Counted from the first letter of the stretch, positions 5,934-14,261 are shown. The stretch: 38,949 nucleotides of DNA from Parcubacteria group bacterium M6-OD1-3 (GCA_003056165.1 LSNR01000021.1:1-38949), one strand, 5' to 3'. The notes: generated from the sequence alone by a model not told the origin. A program made the numbers and translations.

Positions 5934-6111
5934 TAGACTTCTTCGGAAAGTCTTTCGTTTACGAGATTTCTAATTTTCTAACGAGACAAGGAAGACCAAC
6001 AAAATATTTTATAACGTACTGTACGTACGGTATAAGATGTTTTGTTAAGTCTGACGAAGTCGTAGTAGAAAATTAGGAATCGTAGTAGAAAGTATTTTCC
6101 GAAGAAGTCTA
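5934..6111 (+). promoter_or_regulatory. 178-nt long hairpin in the infC-rpmI spacer
   Basis: The outer arms 5934-5949 and 6096-6111 (TAGACTTCTTCGGAAA and its complement) pair perfectly over 16 bp. Next come CTTTC..ACGA/TCGT..GAAAG, then GATTTCTAATTTTCTA with its partner (one G-U), then AACAAAATATTTTATA with TATAAGATGTTTTGTT (two G-U pairs), capped by CGTAC/GTACG. The G-U pairs suggest the RNA fold is what is kept. Its place fits L20/L35 control, which in E. coli acts in this same spacer; a palindromic insertion element is the alternative. Confidence 0.6.
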
Positions 6112-6137
6112 ACATAATTTAAGTTAATAAAAATACT

Positions 6138-6332
6138 ATGCCAAAAAAGAAAAGCAACAAAGCTCTTGTTAAAAAAATTAAAGTGACTGGTGGAGGAAAG
6201 CTTCTTCGTAGATATACCAAGCAAAATCATTTTAATAGTAAGCAAACGGGGAATTTAAAAAGAAAGAAGAGAAAAGATGTGGAGATTATTGGAACAGAAA
6301 GAAAGAATATTTTAAAGAGGATTGTAAAATAA
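6138..6332 (+). CDS. rpmI: 50S ribosomal protein L35 (bL35)
   Basis: Small basic 64-aa large-subunit protein. It starts MPKKKSNKALVKKIKVTGGG and has the expected H-F/N-x-K-x-R-like HFNSKQTGNLKRKKRK core. No Shine-Dalgarno is visible upstream; the spacer is taken up by the long hairpin ending at 6111. rplT follows after 89 nt that again fold imperfectly (TTAGTA 6336-6341 with TACTAA 6406-6411, GTAATA with TATTAC inside). Confidence 0.96.
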   Translation: MPKKKSNKALVKKIKVTGGGKLLRRYTKQNHFNSKQTGNLKRKKRKDVEIIGTERKNILKRIVK

Positions 6333-6421
6333 TAATTAGTAGATAGTAACTAGCAGATTAGTAATATTTTTAATCTTATATTATTACCAATTACTAGATA
6401 CCGAATACTAAACATTAACCT

Positions 6422-6769
6422 ATGACTAGAGTAAAACGCGGAGTTACCGCTAGCAAAAGAAGAAAGAATACTTTAAAAATGACCAAAGGTTTTCGTTGGA
6501 GAAGAAAATCTAATTTTAGAGCCGCTAAAGAAGCTTTGCTTAAAGCCGGAAAATACGCTTACCGTGATCGTCGTACTAAAAAAAGAACTATGCGTAGTCT
6601 TTGGATTTTAAGATTGAATAATGCTGTTAGAAATTTTGATCTTACTTACAGTAAATTTATCAAAATTCTAAAAGATAAAAAAATTGAACTTGATAGAAAG
6701 GTTCTTTCTCAAATGGCAATGGAAAATCCAAAAACTTTCAAGAAATTTATTGAGAAAATAAAAAATTAG
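6422..6769 (+). CDS. rplT: 50S ribosomal protein L20 (bL20)
   Basis: Early-assembly protein that binds 23S rRNA and in many bacteria represses its own operon. The 115 aa are full length. It starts MTRVKRGVTASKRRKNTLK, followed by GFRWRRKSNFRAAKEALLKAG, then YRDRRTKKRTMRSLWILRLN, all typical of the family. It is last in the infC operon, and a clear terminator follows at 6824. Confidence 0.97.
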   Translation: MTRVKRGVTASKRRKNTLKMTKGFRWRRKSNFRAAKEALLKAGKYAYRDRRTKKRTMRSLWILRLNNAVRNFDLTYSKFIKILKDKKIELDRKVLSQMAMENPKTFKKFIEKIKN

Positions 6770-6823
6770 GTTTTAGAGCCAGTCCGAAAACTCATACCTA
6801 ATCAAGATAAGGAAATTTCTTTT

Positions 6824-6860
6824 AAAACAGTAGGTCTTAGATGCCTGCTGTTTTGTTTTT
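6824..6860 (+). terminator. Terminator of infC-rpmI-rplT
   Basis: AAAACAGTAGG (6824-6834) pairs with CCTGCTGTTTT (6844-6854; one T-G pair) around a 9-nt loop, followed by GTTTTT. Confidence 0.85.
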
Positions 6861-7072
6861 GTTTACAAAAAATAAAAATATATACTTTAAAAAAGAAAAT
6901 TTTGCTATCAAAAAATCTGATAAAATTTACATGAAGTATCGCATATAGAGACATAATTATATTGCGGAGATTTGTAAATTTTTCAAAATAAAAAGCCGAG
7001 CGACAAGATTATATTCTTGCGCCCGGCGATTGCAATGGAGGCCTTGCCTCCATATTTGCTATACTGTAAAAA
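6861..7072. other. Non-coding spacer after rplT
   Basis: No gene is seen. It holds an 18-nt word (6964-6981) shared with 1304-1321, the minus-strand terminator at 6985-7027, and a perfect 8-bp hairpin ATGGAGGC/GCCTCCAT (7035-7053) directly downstream of the small minus-strand gene. Confidence 0.5.
6985..7027 (-). terminator. Terminator of the 53-aa minus-strand gene
   Basis: On the minus strand, GCCGGGCG-CAAGA (7027-7015) pairs with TCTTG-T-CGCTCGGC (7008-6995), followed by TTTTTATTTT (6994-6985). The G+C-rich stem and T tail are strong. Confidence 0.8.
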
Positions 7073-7234
7073 CTAGCTCGGAGTTATTCTTCTATTTGGT
7101 TGAATTATATCTTTGTCATCCACAGAGAAAACAAAAATTTCTCCATTATGATCACCTTGTTCAAAAAGTATTTCTAAGTCAACATAGCTAGGAATACTTT
7201 TATCTAGCGATTTTAAAAAATCTTTCATTTTCAT
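7073..7234 (-). CDS. Small hypothetical protein (53 aa) with a perfect Shine-Dalgarno
   Basis: ATG at 7234-7232, stop TAG at 7075-7073. The sequence begins MKMKDFLKSLDKSIPSYVDL, has an acidic middle (EILFEQGDHNGEIFVF) and ends NRRITPS. GGAGGA (7246-7241) sits six bases before the ATG, ideal spacing, and a terminator follows at 6985-7027, so this is very likely a real gene. Its leader can form AGCACATCT/AGGTGTGTT (7287-7266, with G-U pairs). No family, signal peptide or membrane segment is recognised. Mixed acidic and basic composition suggests a small cytosolic protein. Confidence 0.75.
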   Translation of the reverse strand: MKMKDFLKSLDKSIPSYVDLEILFEQGDHNGEIFVFSVDDKDIIQPNRRITPS

Positions 7235-7349
7235 TATTTATCCTCCAAAAATTTTATATTCACTTAACACACCTCTTTAGATGTGCTAAACTTTAATTAT
7301 TAAGTTTTCAAAAAACTACGATAATTAAGCATAGATTAACTTCAAACAT

Positions 7350-8828
7350 ATGTCAACACATAATATAAAATTTCAAACTGATAAAATGAAAGTTCCAGTA
7401 ATTTTTCACGCGTCAGAAGAGCTATTGCCAGACAAAAAAACATATGGGCAACTGGAAAATCTTGCTAAAGATGAGCGACTTTTTTCACATATTTCAGCAA
7501 TGAGCGATGTTCATCCTAAAAAAGGTCGAAAAAATCCGACTGGAACAGTCGTTGCTACCGAAAAACATTTATTACCACAAATCAATGATACCGCTCCAAA
7601 CTGCGGAATGCGTTTTATTCGCACCAATTTTAACGAGGAAAATTTAACTGCTGAAAAAATTGATCGACTTTTTCAAGAATTAGTTAAAGTAATTCCCACT
7701 AAAAAATATATTGGGACAAAACTATCTTTTGAAGATGTAATGAATGTTGCCAAATTCGGCTCTAAACCTTTACAAGAAAAATTCCAAACTCGCACCAAAA
7801 ATGAAATTACCAATACATTTAATCAAGGAAATCTAGTCACTAAAGAAAATGTTTCCAATCAAGATATTTTTGACGCTATTCCAAGGTTGTTTCTGCACAT
7901 TGCCAAATATCGCTCAGGAATTTTAGGAGCAGCGGGAAATCATTTCTTGGATTTAATGAAGATAACGGAAATTAAAAATCCGGAAATTGCTGAAAAATTT
8001 AATTTGCAAAAAGGTCAGTATATTTTTTTAATGCACACCGGCTCCGGTTTACTGGGACAATATGCGTCCTATATGTACACACCTAAGGCCAAGGAGCATC
8101 TTAGTCAAAAAATAATTTTGGAATTGGGATTGAGAACTTGGAAAAGTAAATACAAAAAAGAATATTTGGAAGTCGCCAAAAAAATTAAAGAACATCAAGA
8201 TAAGCCGGAATTTTTTGGATATGATGAGAATAGTACTGTTGGACAAATGTTTTTATTAGCCCATCAAGTCTCTGCTAATTTTGGATTTGCTAATCGACTA
8301 CTACTTAATCATAATTTAGACCAAGCTATCGAAAAAGTTTTTGGTGCTCCAGCTGAATTAGATTTATTGCACGATATTCCTCATTTAATGATTCTTAAGG
8401 AAAATCATTTTAGTAAGGATATTTGGATTCATCGCAATGGCACGGTTCGCGCTAATGGTCCAATCCGAATGCAAGGCAAGCATAAGCTTTTTTCCGAAAC
8501 TGGTGAGCCATTTTTCATTCCATCCTCAATGAGCACACCAGCTTATCTTGGTGTCGGAACTGATCAAAACGAAAGTTCTTTTTTCTCTGCCTCTCACGGT
8601 ACTGGTCGTCGAGCTAAAACAGACAACGATTTGCCAACCGACAAACAAGAGCTATTTAAACGAATGAAAAAAAATAATGTTCGTCTTTATAATGCGAAAT
8701 CTAAAGGTGTGATCTTACAAGATAGTGGATATTATAAAGATGTAGAAGAAGTTATTTCTGGAATGGAAGAAAATAATATTATCAATACGGTAGTTAAAAT
8801 GCAACCAACCGCAGTACTTATGTATTAA
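7350..8828 (+). CDS. rtcB: RtcB-like RNA ligase (divergent)
   Basis: RtcB enzymes join 2',3'-cyclic-phosphate or 3'-phosphate RNA ends to 5'-OH ends using GTP and Mn. The 492 aa keep every metal or guanylylation residue that can be placed: Cys85 (NCGMR), His198 (GNHF), His229 (MHTGSG), His345 (HDIPH) and His416 (SHGTGR, the residue that carries GMP). Also present are MSDVHPKKG (51-59), HRNGTVRA (361-368) and SSMSTPAYLGVG. Several motifs differ from consensus (DTAPNCGM for DIGCGM, HTGSG for HSGSR), so it belongs to a divergent branch and its substrate may differ. It heads an operon with the next three genes. Confidence 0.88.
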   Translation: MSTHNIKFQTDKMKVPVIFHASEELLPDKKTYGQLENLAKDERLFSHISAMSDVHPKKGRKNPTGTVVATEKHLLPQINDTAPNCGMRFIRTNFNEENLTAEKIDRLFQELVKVIPTKKYIGTKLSFEDVMNVAKFGSKPLQEKFQTRTKNEITNTFNQGNLVTKENVSNQDIFDAIPRLFLHIAKYRSGILGAAGNHFLDLMKITEIKNPEIAEKFNLQKGQYIFLMHTGSGLLGQYASYMYTPKAKEHLSQKIILELGLRTWKSKYKKEYLEVAKKIKEHQDKPEFFGYDENSTVGQMFLLAHQVSANFGFANRLLLNHNLDQAIEKVFGAPAELDLLHDIPHLMILKENHFSKDIWIHRNGTVRANGPIRMQGKHKLFSETGEPFFIPSSMSTPAYLGVGTDQNESSFFSASHGTGRRAKTDNDLPTDKQELFKRMKKNNVRLYNAKSKGVILQDSGYYKDVEEVISGMEENNIINTVVKMQPTAVLMY

Positions 8829-8834
8829 AAATCT

Positions 8835-9446
8835 ATGAAAATTATAACCATATCGGGCTTAGATGGAAGCGGAAAATCCACTCAAATTGAATTATTAAAA
8901 AAAGAGTTTGAGAAAAACAGCAAACGAGTTTTTTATTTTCATGCTATTGATTTTTCAATTGGCAATAAAATAATTTTCTGGAAACATAAAAAAATTAAAA
9001 AAGCAGACAGCGGTGTTAGTAACGCCAATTGGCTAGGAATTCAATTGAGAAAAATCGCTCTACGGATTGACATTTGGCGTTTTAAAAGGTTAATAAGGAA
9101 ATTAGAAAAAGAAAACTACGATTATATTTTATCAGATAGATTTTTCTATGATACTATTGTAAACATTGAATACTTATCGGGAGATAATTTAGGAACAATC
9201 AAGTTGCGATACTCCATATTCTATACTTCATATTCTATATTATCTTTTTATCTGCAAACTAGCCCGCAAGAAATTATGCAACGCAATCGCACGCCAAAAC
9301 AAGGATTACAATATCTAGAAGCAAAGAAAAAAATCCTTGACAGCAAATCACAAATTTGGAATTGGAAAATCATAAATGGTAGTCAATCGAAAGAAATAAT
9401 TTTTGAAGAAATAAAAAATTTTATAACAAAAAATCTCAATGCATAA
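8835..9446 (+). CDS. Thymidylate-kinase-like P-loop kinase
   Basis: 203-aa P-loop kinase. Walker A GLDGSGKST is at residues 8-16 and the catalytic-site DRF motif at 101-103 (LSDRFFYD), the layout of the dTMP kinase family. The later segment YLQTSPQEIMQRNRTPKQG fits the base-sensing and lid region, followed by an adenine-binding-like NWKIINGSQS. It could supply dTDP, also a precursor of dTDP-sugars, which would suit the glycan genes downstream; that link is inference. It starts 6 nt after rtcB and overlaps the next gene by 8 bases. Substrate assignment is tentative. Confidence 0.75.
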   Translation: MKIITISGLDGSGKSTQIELLKKEFEKNSKRVFYFHAIDFSIGNKIIFWKHKKIKKADSGVSNANWLGIQLRKIALRIDIWRFKRLIRKLEKENYDYILSDRFFYDTIVNIEYLSGDNLGTIKLRYSIFYTSYSILSFYLQTSPQEIMQRNRTPKQGLQYLEAKKKILDSKSQIWNWKIINGSQSKEIIFEEIKNFITKNLNA

Positions 9447-10920
9447 CACTAAACCAACTCAACATATTGCCAAATCGGTTTTTTGGTTAACTGCTTCAGA
9501 GATAATTTTTAATATTTCCGGATATATTATTCATTCTGGTGTTGGTCGTATTCTTGGTCCAACCGACTATGGTCGTTATGGCTTAGTTATCACAATGACA
9601 ACGATGATAATTGTTCTCATTGGCAACGGAATACCCACTGCAATGAATAAGTTTATTAGCGAAATTTTTGAAACCAATCCGTCAATGGTTGTAATTATAA
9701 AAAGGAAGGCTTTTTTTCTGCAGACAATTTTAATTGGAATTATTACTCTTATTTTTTTCTTATCAGCTCCCTTAATTTCCAATGTTCTAGGTGATAAATC
9801 TCTAACACATTTGTTCAGAATTTCCACATTAATTATCCCCTCTTTTGCACTAGCTTCTTTTTACTTTTATTATTTCACCGGTATTCACAAATTCAATCTT
9901 CAAGCAATTCTCAAAACTGTTCGCTCTACTGCCAAAGTTATTTTCATTCTAATTCTAGCTTGGTTTTTTAAACTGGAAGGCTCTATAACTGGATACATAC
10001 TTGCCCCACTTTTTGTTTTTTTAATTGCTTGGTTAATTGATAAGTTTTGGATATCCAAAAATTTTGAAATGACAACTACACAAGCTACTACAACACCTCA
10101 AACATTTTCTACTAAGAAACTTTTTAACTACGCTTGGCCATTTACTCTATTTTTACTTTTTTACGAAATAATGATTTCCATAGACCTCTATATGGTCAAA
10201 GCAATTTTACAAAATGATTTCTTGACCGGAATTTATAATGGCGCCTTAACCGTTGGACGCATCCCCTATTATTTATTTTATGCGTTAACTATTGTTCTTC
10301 TACCAAGCATATCAAAAACAAGTTCTCAAAAAAACACAACCGAAACTGCTAAAACAGTTTCCCAAGCCTTACGGCTAATGTCGATTTTACTCCCATTGGG
10401 AGTTATTTTAATGACAGTATTCGCCTCACCCATTATTCACCTTTTTTATGGGAAAGAGTACTTACCTGCTGTTTACCCAATGCGAATCTTGGTTATTGGA
10501 GTAAGTTTTCTAACTGTTTTTTATGTTTTAAGTTTCGCCTTTTCTGGCTTAGGAAAAGTTAAACTACCAATGTGGATTGCACTATTCGGAATGACCGCAA
10601 ATATTTTTCTAAACTATTTCTTTATTCAAAAATATGAGCTTGTCGGTGCTTCAATAGCCACTTCATTTACCTCTTTCTTTGTAATGATAACTGCACTCTA
10701 CTTTGTAAAAAAAGAGTTTAAAATTTCTCTAAAAATAAAATCTATTTTAAAAATAGCTCTTGCTTCTTTGATTATTTATTCACTCGCAAAATTTGTCCCC
10801 ACTGGCGACTATTTATTCATCCTCTGGTCATTGATTTTGTCGGCAATATATTTTATTATTCTATATGCACTTAAAGAAATAACAAAAGAAGATATAAATT
10901 TAATAAAAAAAATAATTTAA
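9439..10920 (+). CDS. Polysaccharide/lipid-linked glycan flippase (Wzx/MATE-like)
   Basis: 493-aa inner-membrane protein with about 12-14 hydrophobic segments. The N-terminus KSVFWLTASEIIFNISGYII followed by GRILGPTDYGRYGL is the typical opening of oligosaccharide flippases of the MVF superfamily. Further segments such as YYLFYALTIVLLPSISK and the later FYGKEYLPAVYPMRIL loop also fit. It would move lipid-linked sugar units across the membrane. Its ATG overlaps the end of the kinase gene (ATGCATAA), implying coupled translation, and a glycosyltransferase follows with a one-base overlap. Confidence 0.87.
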   Translation: MHNTKPTQHIAKSVFWLTASEIIFNISGYIIHSGVGRILGPTDYGRYGLVITMTTMIIVLIGNGIPTAMNKFISEIFETNPSMVVIIKRKAFFLQTILIGIITLIFFLSAPLISNVLGDKSLTHLFRISTLIIPSFALASFYFYYFTGIHKFNLQAILKTVRSTAKVIFILILAWFFKLEGSITGYILAPLFVFLIAWLIDKFWISKNFEMTTTQATTTPQTFSTKKLFNYAWPFTLFLLFYEIMISIDLYMVKAILQNDFLTGIYNGALTVGRIPYYLFYALTIVLLPSISKTSSQKNTTETAKTVSQALRLMSILLPLGVILMTVFASPIIHLFYGKEYLPAVYPMRILVIGVSFLTVFYVLSFAFSGLGKVKLPMWIALFGMTANIFLNYFFIQKYELVGASIATSFTSFFVMITALYFVKKEFKISLKIKSILKIALASLIIYSLAKFVPTGDYLFILWSLILSAIYFIILYALKEITKEDINLIKKII

Positions 10921-12764
10921 TGTTAAAAATATCTAATAAAAAACTAACGGCGACTTTTATTTTAATTTTAATGTTTACACAATTCTCTTTTGGATTTTAT
11001 CAAATTCAAAAAGAAGCTTATGTAGACGAGGCACTTTGGCTTTATAGTCGTATTCCAAAATTCTGGCAAAACATTGGTGAGATGGACTGGAATGGCACTA
11101 GACGAAGTGACAAGCCAGGTGTAACGGTAATGTATACCACCGGACTTGGACTTCTTAATAAAAATAATTTAATAAATTGTAAAAAAAGTTGCGCCGATAC
11201 GCAAAAGCTAGAAAAAATGCTACTTGGATTTAGATCTTCAATGTTACTCTTAACGGCTTTATTTACACCATTATTATTTATTCTCTTACGAAAACTTTTT
11301 GACAAAAAAACATCACTATTTTCAACATCTTTTATCGCCCTGTCGCCAATTTTGTTGGGAATGAGTCGCATCATAAATCCAGATTCATTGCTTTGGATTT
11401 TTTCTACCGGGACTATTTTAAGTTATTTGGTTTATTTAAAAAAAGCTGTAACCAATAATAAATACCTTTATTTTGCCGGAATTTTTATGGGCTTGGCGAT
11501 AGCTACAAAATATGTTTCGAATATTTTATTCATATTTGTTTTAATATTAATTTTTTTGAATTATATTTTTTCTAGAAATAAATGGCTCATTTCATCAACC
11601 AACAATTATTTTAAAAAGCATTTAATTGCTTACATAAAATTTATTGCGATTTCAATAGCGACTTTTTCGCTGATTTATCCGGCAGTTTGGGTAAAACATA
11701 GCCGAATATTAAAAGCTACCATTTTTTCTGAAGCTTTTGAAGGTACTTGGCCATATTTTCTTGGCATTCTTTTATTTTTGCTAACCGATACTTTTTTGCT
11801 AAAAAATTATATCCTTAATATATCCATTAAATGGTTAATAAAATATCAATTACTTTTTAAAAAAATTATTAGTATTATTTTTTTGGGATTTATTATTATT
11901 TTATTTTTTAATGTTTTGACAAAAAATCCTCTTTTTAACCTTGGAAATATTCTCGCTTCACCAAAATCATCTTATGGATATTCTAATCATTTCTTTTTCT
12001 ATCTAACTAATTTTTATCCATTATTATTTGGAATTTCACCATTAGCATTCTTAATAATTATTTGGAAATTTTTAAAAACTTTATTCAAAAAAATAAATAC
12101 GAATACTTTCTCAGATAATATTTTCTTTTATTTTTCATTTCTTATTTTACTTTACTATTTAGCTTCACTTTTTGCTGAAGTCGCTGGAACAATTCGCTAT
12201 CAAATCATTCTTTATCCCCTAGTCTTAATTATGGCAGGAATTTCTTTAGCAGAAACAATAATTGAAATTAAATTATTCAGAAATAAAATTTACAAATATT
12301 TTGCATATTTGATTTTTTTGATTTTTTTGATCTTACCATTATATCAGACTAAGCCATTCTATTTGAGCTATGCTTCAAAATTTCTTCCGCAAAAATATTT
12401 TCTTGATCACAAAGATATGGGTTCCGGCTCCTATGCAGTAGCACAATATTTAAATTCTCTCCCAAATGCTAAAAATCTAAATGTCTGGTCAGATAAAAAA
12501 GGTGTTTGCACTTTTTTTGTTGGAAAATGTTATTCACGATTCAAAGTTAAAAAATTTAAAGAAAATAAATTTGATTATTATGTCATTTCTTCCGGTAGAA
12601 AAAACTTAACTTGGAAAAAGGTTGATATTAACTTGCGTCATAGCTATCCGGAGATGCCTCGTATCGATAAATTGTATTCACGGAATGATTATATTCATAT
12701 AGTAAAACTTGGTAATCGTTATTCTAGTTTTGTAAAAATATTTACATCAGAAAAGGTAAATTAA
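10920..12764 (+). CDS. Integral-membrane glycosyltransferase, GT39/PMT-like
   Basis: 614 aa. One N-terminal membrane segment is followed by an extracytoplasmic loop carrying YVDEALW (Asp36-Glu37), the acidic pair expected at the active site of GT-C enzymes of the GT39 type. Then come RRSDKPGVTVMYTTG, about 10 further hydrophobic segments, and a soluble C-terminal part of about 130 residues (from QKYFLDHKDMGSG). Such enzymes use polyprenyl-phosphate sugars to glycosylate protein or glycan acceptors. It shares TAATG with the flippase stop. No terminator is obvious before the cold-shock promoter. Confidence 0.8.
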   Translation: MLKISNKKLTATFILILMFTQFSFGFYQIQKEAYVDEALWLYSRIPKFWQNIGEMDWNGTRRSDKPGVTVMYTTGLGLLNKNNLINCKKSCADTQKLEKMLLGFRSSMLLLTALFTPLLFILLRKLFDKKTSLFSTSFIALSPILLGMSRIINPDSLLWIFSTGTILSYLVYLKKAVTNNKYLYFAGIFMGLAIATKYVSNILFIFVLILIFLNYIFSRNKWLISSTNNYFKKHLIAYIKFIAISIATFSLIYPAVWVKHSRILKATIFSEAFEGTWPYFLGILLFLLTDTFLLKNYILNISIKWLIKYQLLFKKIISIIFLGFIIILFFNVLTKNPLFNLGNILASPKSSYGYSNHFFFYLTNFYPLLFGISPLAFLIIIWKFLKTLFKKINTNTFSDNIFFYFSFLILLYYLASLFAEVAGTIRYQIILYPLVLIMAGISLAETIIEIKLFRNKIYKYFAYLIFLIFLILPLYQTKPFYLSYASKFLPQKYFLDHKDMGSGSYAVAQYLNSLPNAKNLNVWSDKKGVCTFFVGKCYSRFKVKKFKENKFDYYVISSGRKNLTWKKVDINLRHSYPEMPRIDKLYSRNDYIHIVKLGNRYSSFVKIFTSEKVN

Positions 12765-12771
12765 ATTTCGC

Positions 12772-12800
12772 TTGACAATTCAATGCATCTATGCTAGACT
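12772..12800 (+). promoter_or_regulatory. Strong promoter of the cold-shock gene
   Basis: Perfect TTGACA (12772-12777), 17-bp spacer, TAGACT (12795-12800) with TGC directly before it (extended -10). The leader is about 90 nt and can fold (GACT/AGTC at the start; CAAATCAG with CTGAATTTG further down), as is usual for cold-shock mRNAs. Confidence 0.8.
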
Positions 12801-12897
12801 TTAATAGTCAAATCAGAGTTGTGAACCAAAAGTAAAATTAGATTTTATTTAGATAGCACCCTGAATTTGAGTTAATAAATCTTATCCTATAAAAACG

Positions 12898-13098
12898 ATG
12901 AACAATGGAAAAATTGCTCGTCTTACTGATAGAGGATTTGGTTTTATATCTGAAGAAGGAAAAGAGAAAGATATCTTCTTTCACGCTTCCGAACTACAGG
13001 GTGTAGAATTCAATGATCTTAAAGAAGGCGATAGCGTTACATTTGAGGCACAAGATGGTCCTAAAGGACTTTCTGCTGTAAATGTAAGCTTAGCGTAA
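12898..13098 (+). CDS. Cold-shock domain protein (CspA family)
   Basis: 66-aa single OB-fold protein that binds single-stranded nucleic acids and acts as an RNA chaperone. RNP1 is GFGFIS (13-18) and RNP2 DIFFHAS (25-31). The C-terminus (SVTFEAQDGPKGLSAVNV) is typical. It is a monocistronic gene with its own strong promoter, structured leader and terminator. The start ATG has no Shine-Dalgarno. Confidence 0.95.
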   Translation: MNNGKIARLTDRGFGFISEEGKEKDIFFHASELQGVEFNDLKEGDSVTFEAQDGPKGLSAVNVSLA

Positions 13099-13106
13099 AG
13101 TAAACT

Positions 13107-13136
13107 AAAAAACCACCGGCTAGCCGGTGGTTTTTT
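13107..13136. terminator. Bidirectional terminator between csp and the half-permease gene
   Basis: A perfect 30-nt palindrome: A-run, ACCACCGGCT/AGCCGGTGGT, T-run. It works for csp on the plus strand and for the permease pair on the minus strand. Confidence 0.92.
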
Positions 13137-13150
13137 GTATACCCAAATAA

Positions 13151-13669
13151 CTATTTTGCTGTATCTTGAACGAAAAATCCTATCAATATTCCATTCAAAA
13201 TTGAAAAACAAATTATAGCAACTGAAGTTATTATAGTAAATTTTAATCCAAAATAATACATCATTACTGGAATAAACGAAATTTTTACATTTCTATTATA
13301 CAAGAATACTGCCAATAAACTATTTTTCATCCCGCTTGCTTTCAAATCTTTCAACATCGGAAAAAGAACATAAGGTGGTCCAGAGATTAGAAGCCCTACT
13401 ATCGTAGCATAAACCCAACCTTTTATCCCCGAATCTTTTCCTAAGTGTTTTTCGATTTTGCCAGAATCAATATATAAATTCATCACAGTCATTATTATCA
13501 ATACGAATAATAATAATGGTATAATCTTGATTAACATTATATATGTTTTTTCAATCCCTGTAATAGCTAGCGATTTATTGAAATAAAATACTATGCTATA
13601 AACGAAAAATACAGTAAATAAAAACTTAAATTTTCCTGGAATTTTTTTAATTTTTTTCTTAATTGACAT
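13151..13669 (-). CDS. Half-size permease, second of pair (DUF318/UPF0718-like)
   Basis: 172 aa with four or five membrane segments. Motifs GKDSGIKGWVYATIVGLLIS, GPPYVLFPMLKDLKASGM and LYNRNVKISFIPVMMYYFGL match one half of the large permeases of the YraQ/ArsP type. Those proteins are usually a single chain of about 300-350 aa; here the halves are separate. The gene starts 10 nt after its partner, so a heterodimer is likely. The transported substrate is unknown. Confidence 0.72.
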   Translation of the reverse strand: MSIKKKIKKIPGKFKFLFTVFFVYSIVFYFNKSLAITGIEKTYIMLIKIIPLLLFVLIIMTVMNLYIDSGKIEKHLGKDSGIKGWVYATIVGLLISGPPYVLFPMLKDLKASGMKNSLLAVFLYNRNVKISFIPVMMYYFGLKFTIITSVAIICFSILNGILIGFFVQDTAK

Positions 13670-13679
13670 ATCTCTAAAT

Positions 13680-14093
13680 TTAAATTATCTTTAAAATCCA
13701 AACAACTAATACAGCGATTACAATTGCAAAAATAAAATTAACGATATTCCTGATAATTGCAAATTTTTTTCCTAAAAATGATATCTCCAATGGCAACATT
13801 GCAATTCCAACTGTTGACCATGTTAAAATAAAAGCAGTAACTGCCAACAGACTAACGCCATCTTTTAATAGTTCTCCTCCAATAATATAACTCGTTACTG
13901 GTATTCCAAAAGAGACACTTCCCGCCAAAGCTCCAATAAAGGAATCTTTAATATAATTTCCTGTAAATAATTTTAAATAAATATCACTAGACGCAACAGT
14001 AATCAAATTCACCAATAATAAAACACCTATTAAAATTGGTATCATTATTTTAAAATTATTTAAACTTTTTTGAGTCGCTTTTTTAATATTCAT
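13680..14093 (-). CDS. Half-size permease, first of pair (DUF318/UPF0718-like)
   Basis: 137 aa from ATG 14093. The motifs GSVSFGIPVTSYIIGGELLK and GVSLLAVTAFILTWSTVGIA, with a Gly/Pro-containing re-entrant-looking segment, match the other half of YraQ/ArsP-like permeases. A TTG at 14141 would extend it by 16 residues, but that extension overlaps a dispersed repeat (14140-14189), so ATG 14093 is chosen. No Shine-Dalgarno is present. With the next gene it forms a two-gene operon. Confidence 0.7.
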   Translation of the reverse strand: MNIKKATQKSLNNFKIMIPILIGVLLLVNLITVASSDIYLKLFTGNYIKDSFIGALAGSVSFGIPVTSYIIGGELLKDGVSLLAVTAFILTWSTVGIAMLPLEISFLGKKFAIIRNIVNFIFAIVIAVLVVWILKII

Positions 14094-14139
14094 TTGTTTT
14101 AACTTTTTTGTAATACTGATTAAATATGGTAGCACGAAC

Positions 14140-14189
14140 AATCATCGCACTGCTATATGTAGTTGTGTAGTAGTGAACTGCTTAATTTT
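14140..14189 (+). repeat. TATATGTAGTTG repeat, copy 1
   Basis: 50 nt identical to copy 2 (15264-15313), in the same orientation. The core CACTGC...GTAGTG can pair. The two copies bracket about 1.1 kb containing the decayed gene and the orphan 128-aa gene. Confidence 0.8.
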
Positions 14190-14261
14190 AATTTTAAATT
14201 CCTAGTTTCGGTTATTTATTTTTTAAATATTCTTCAATTGTCTTAATAAAAAAGTTTTTAT

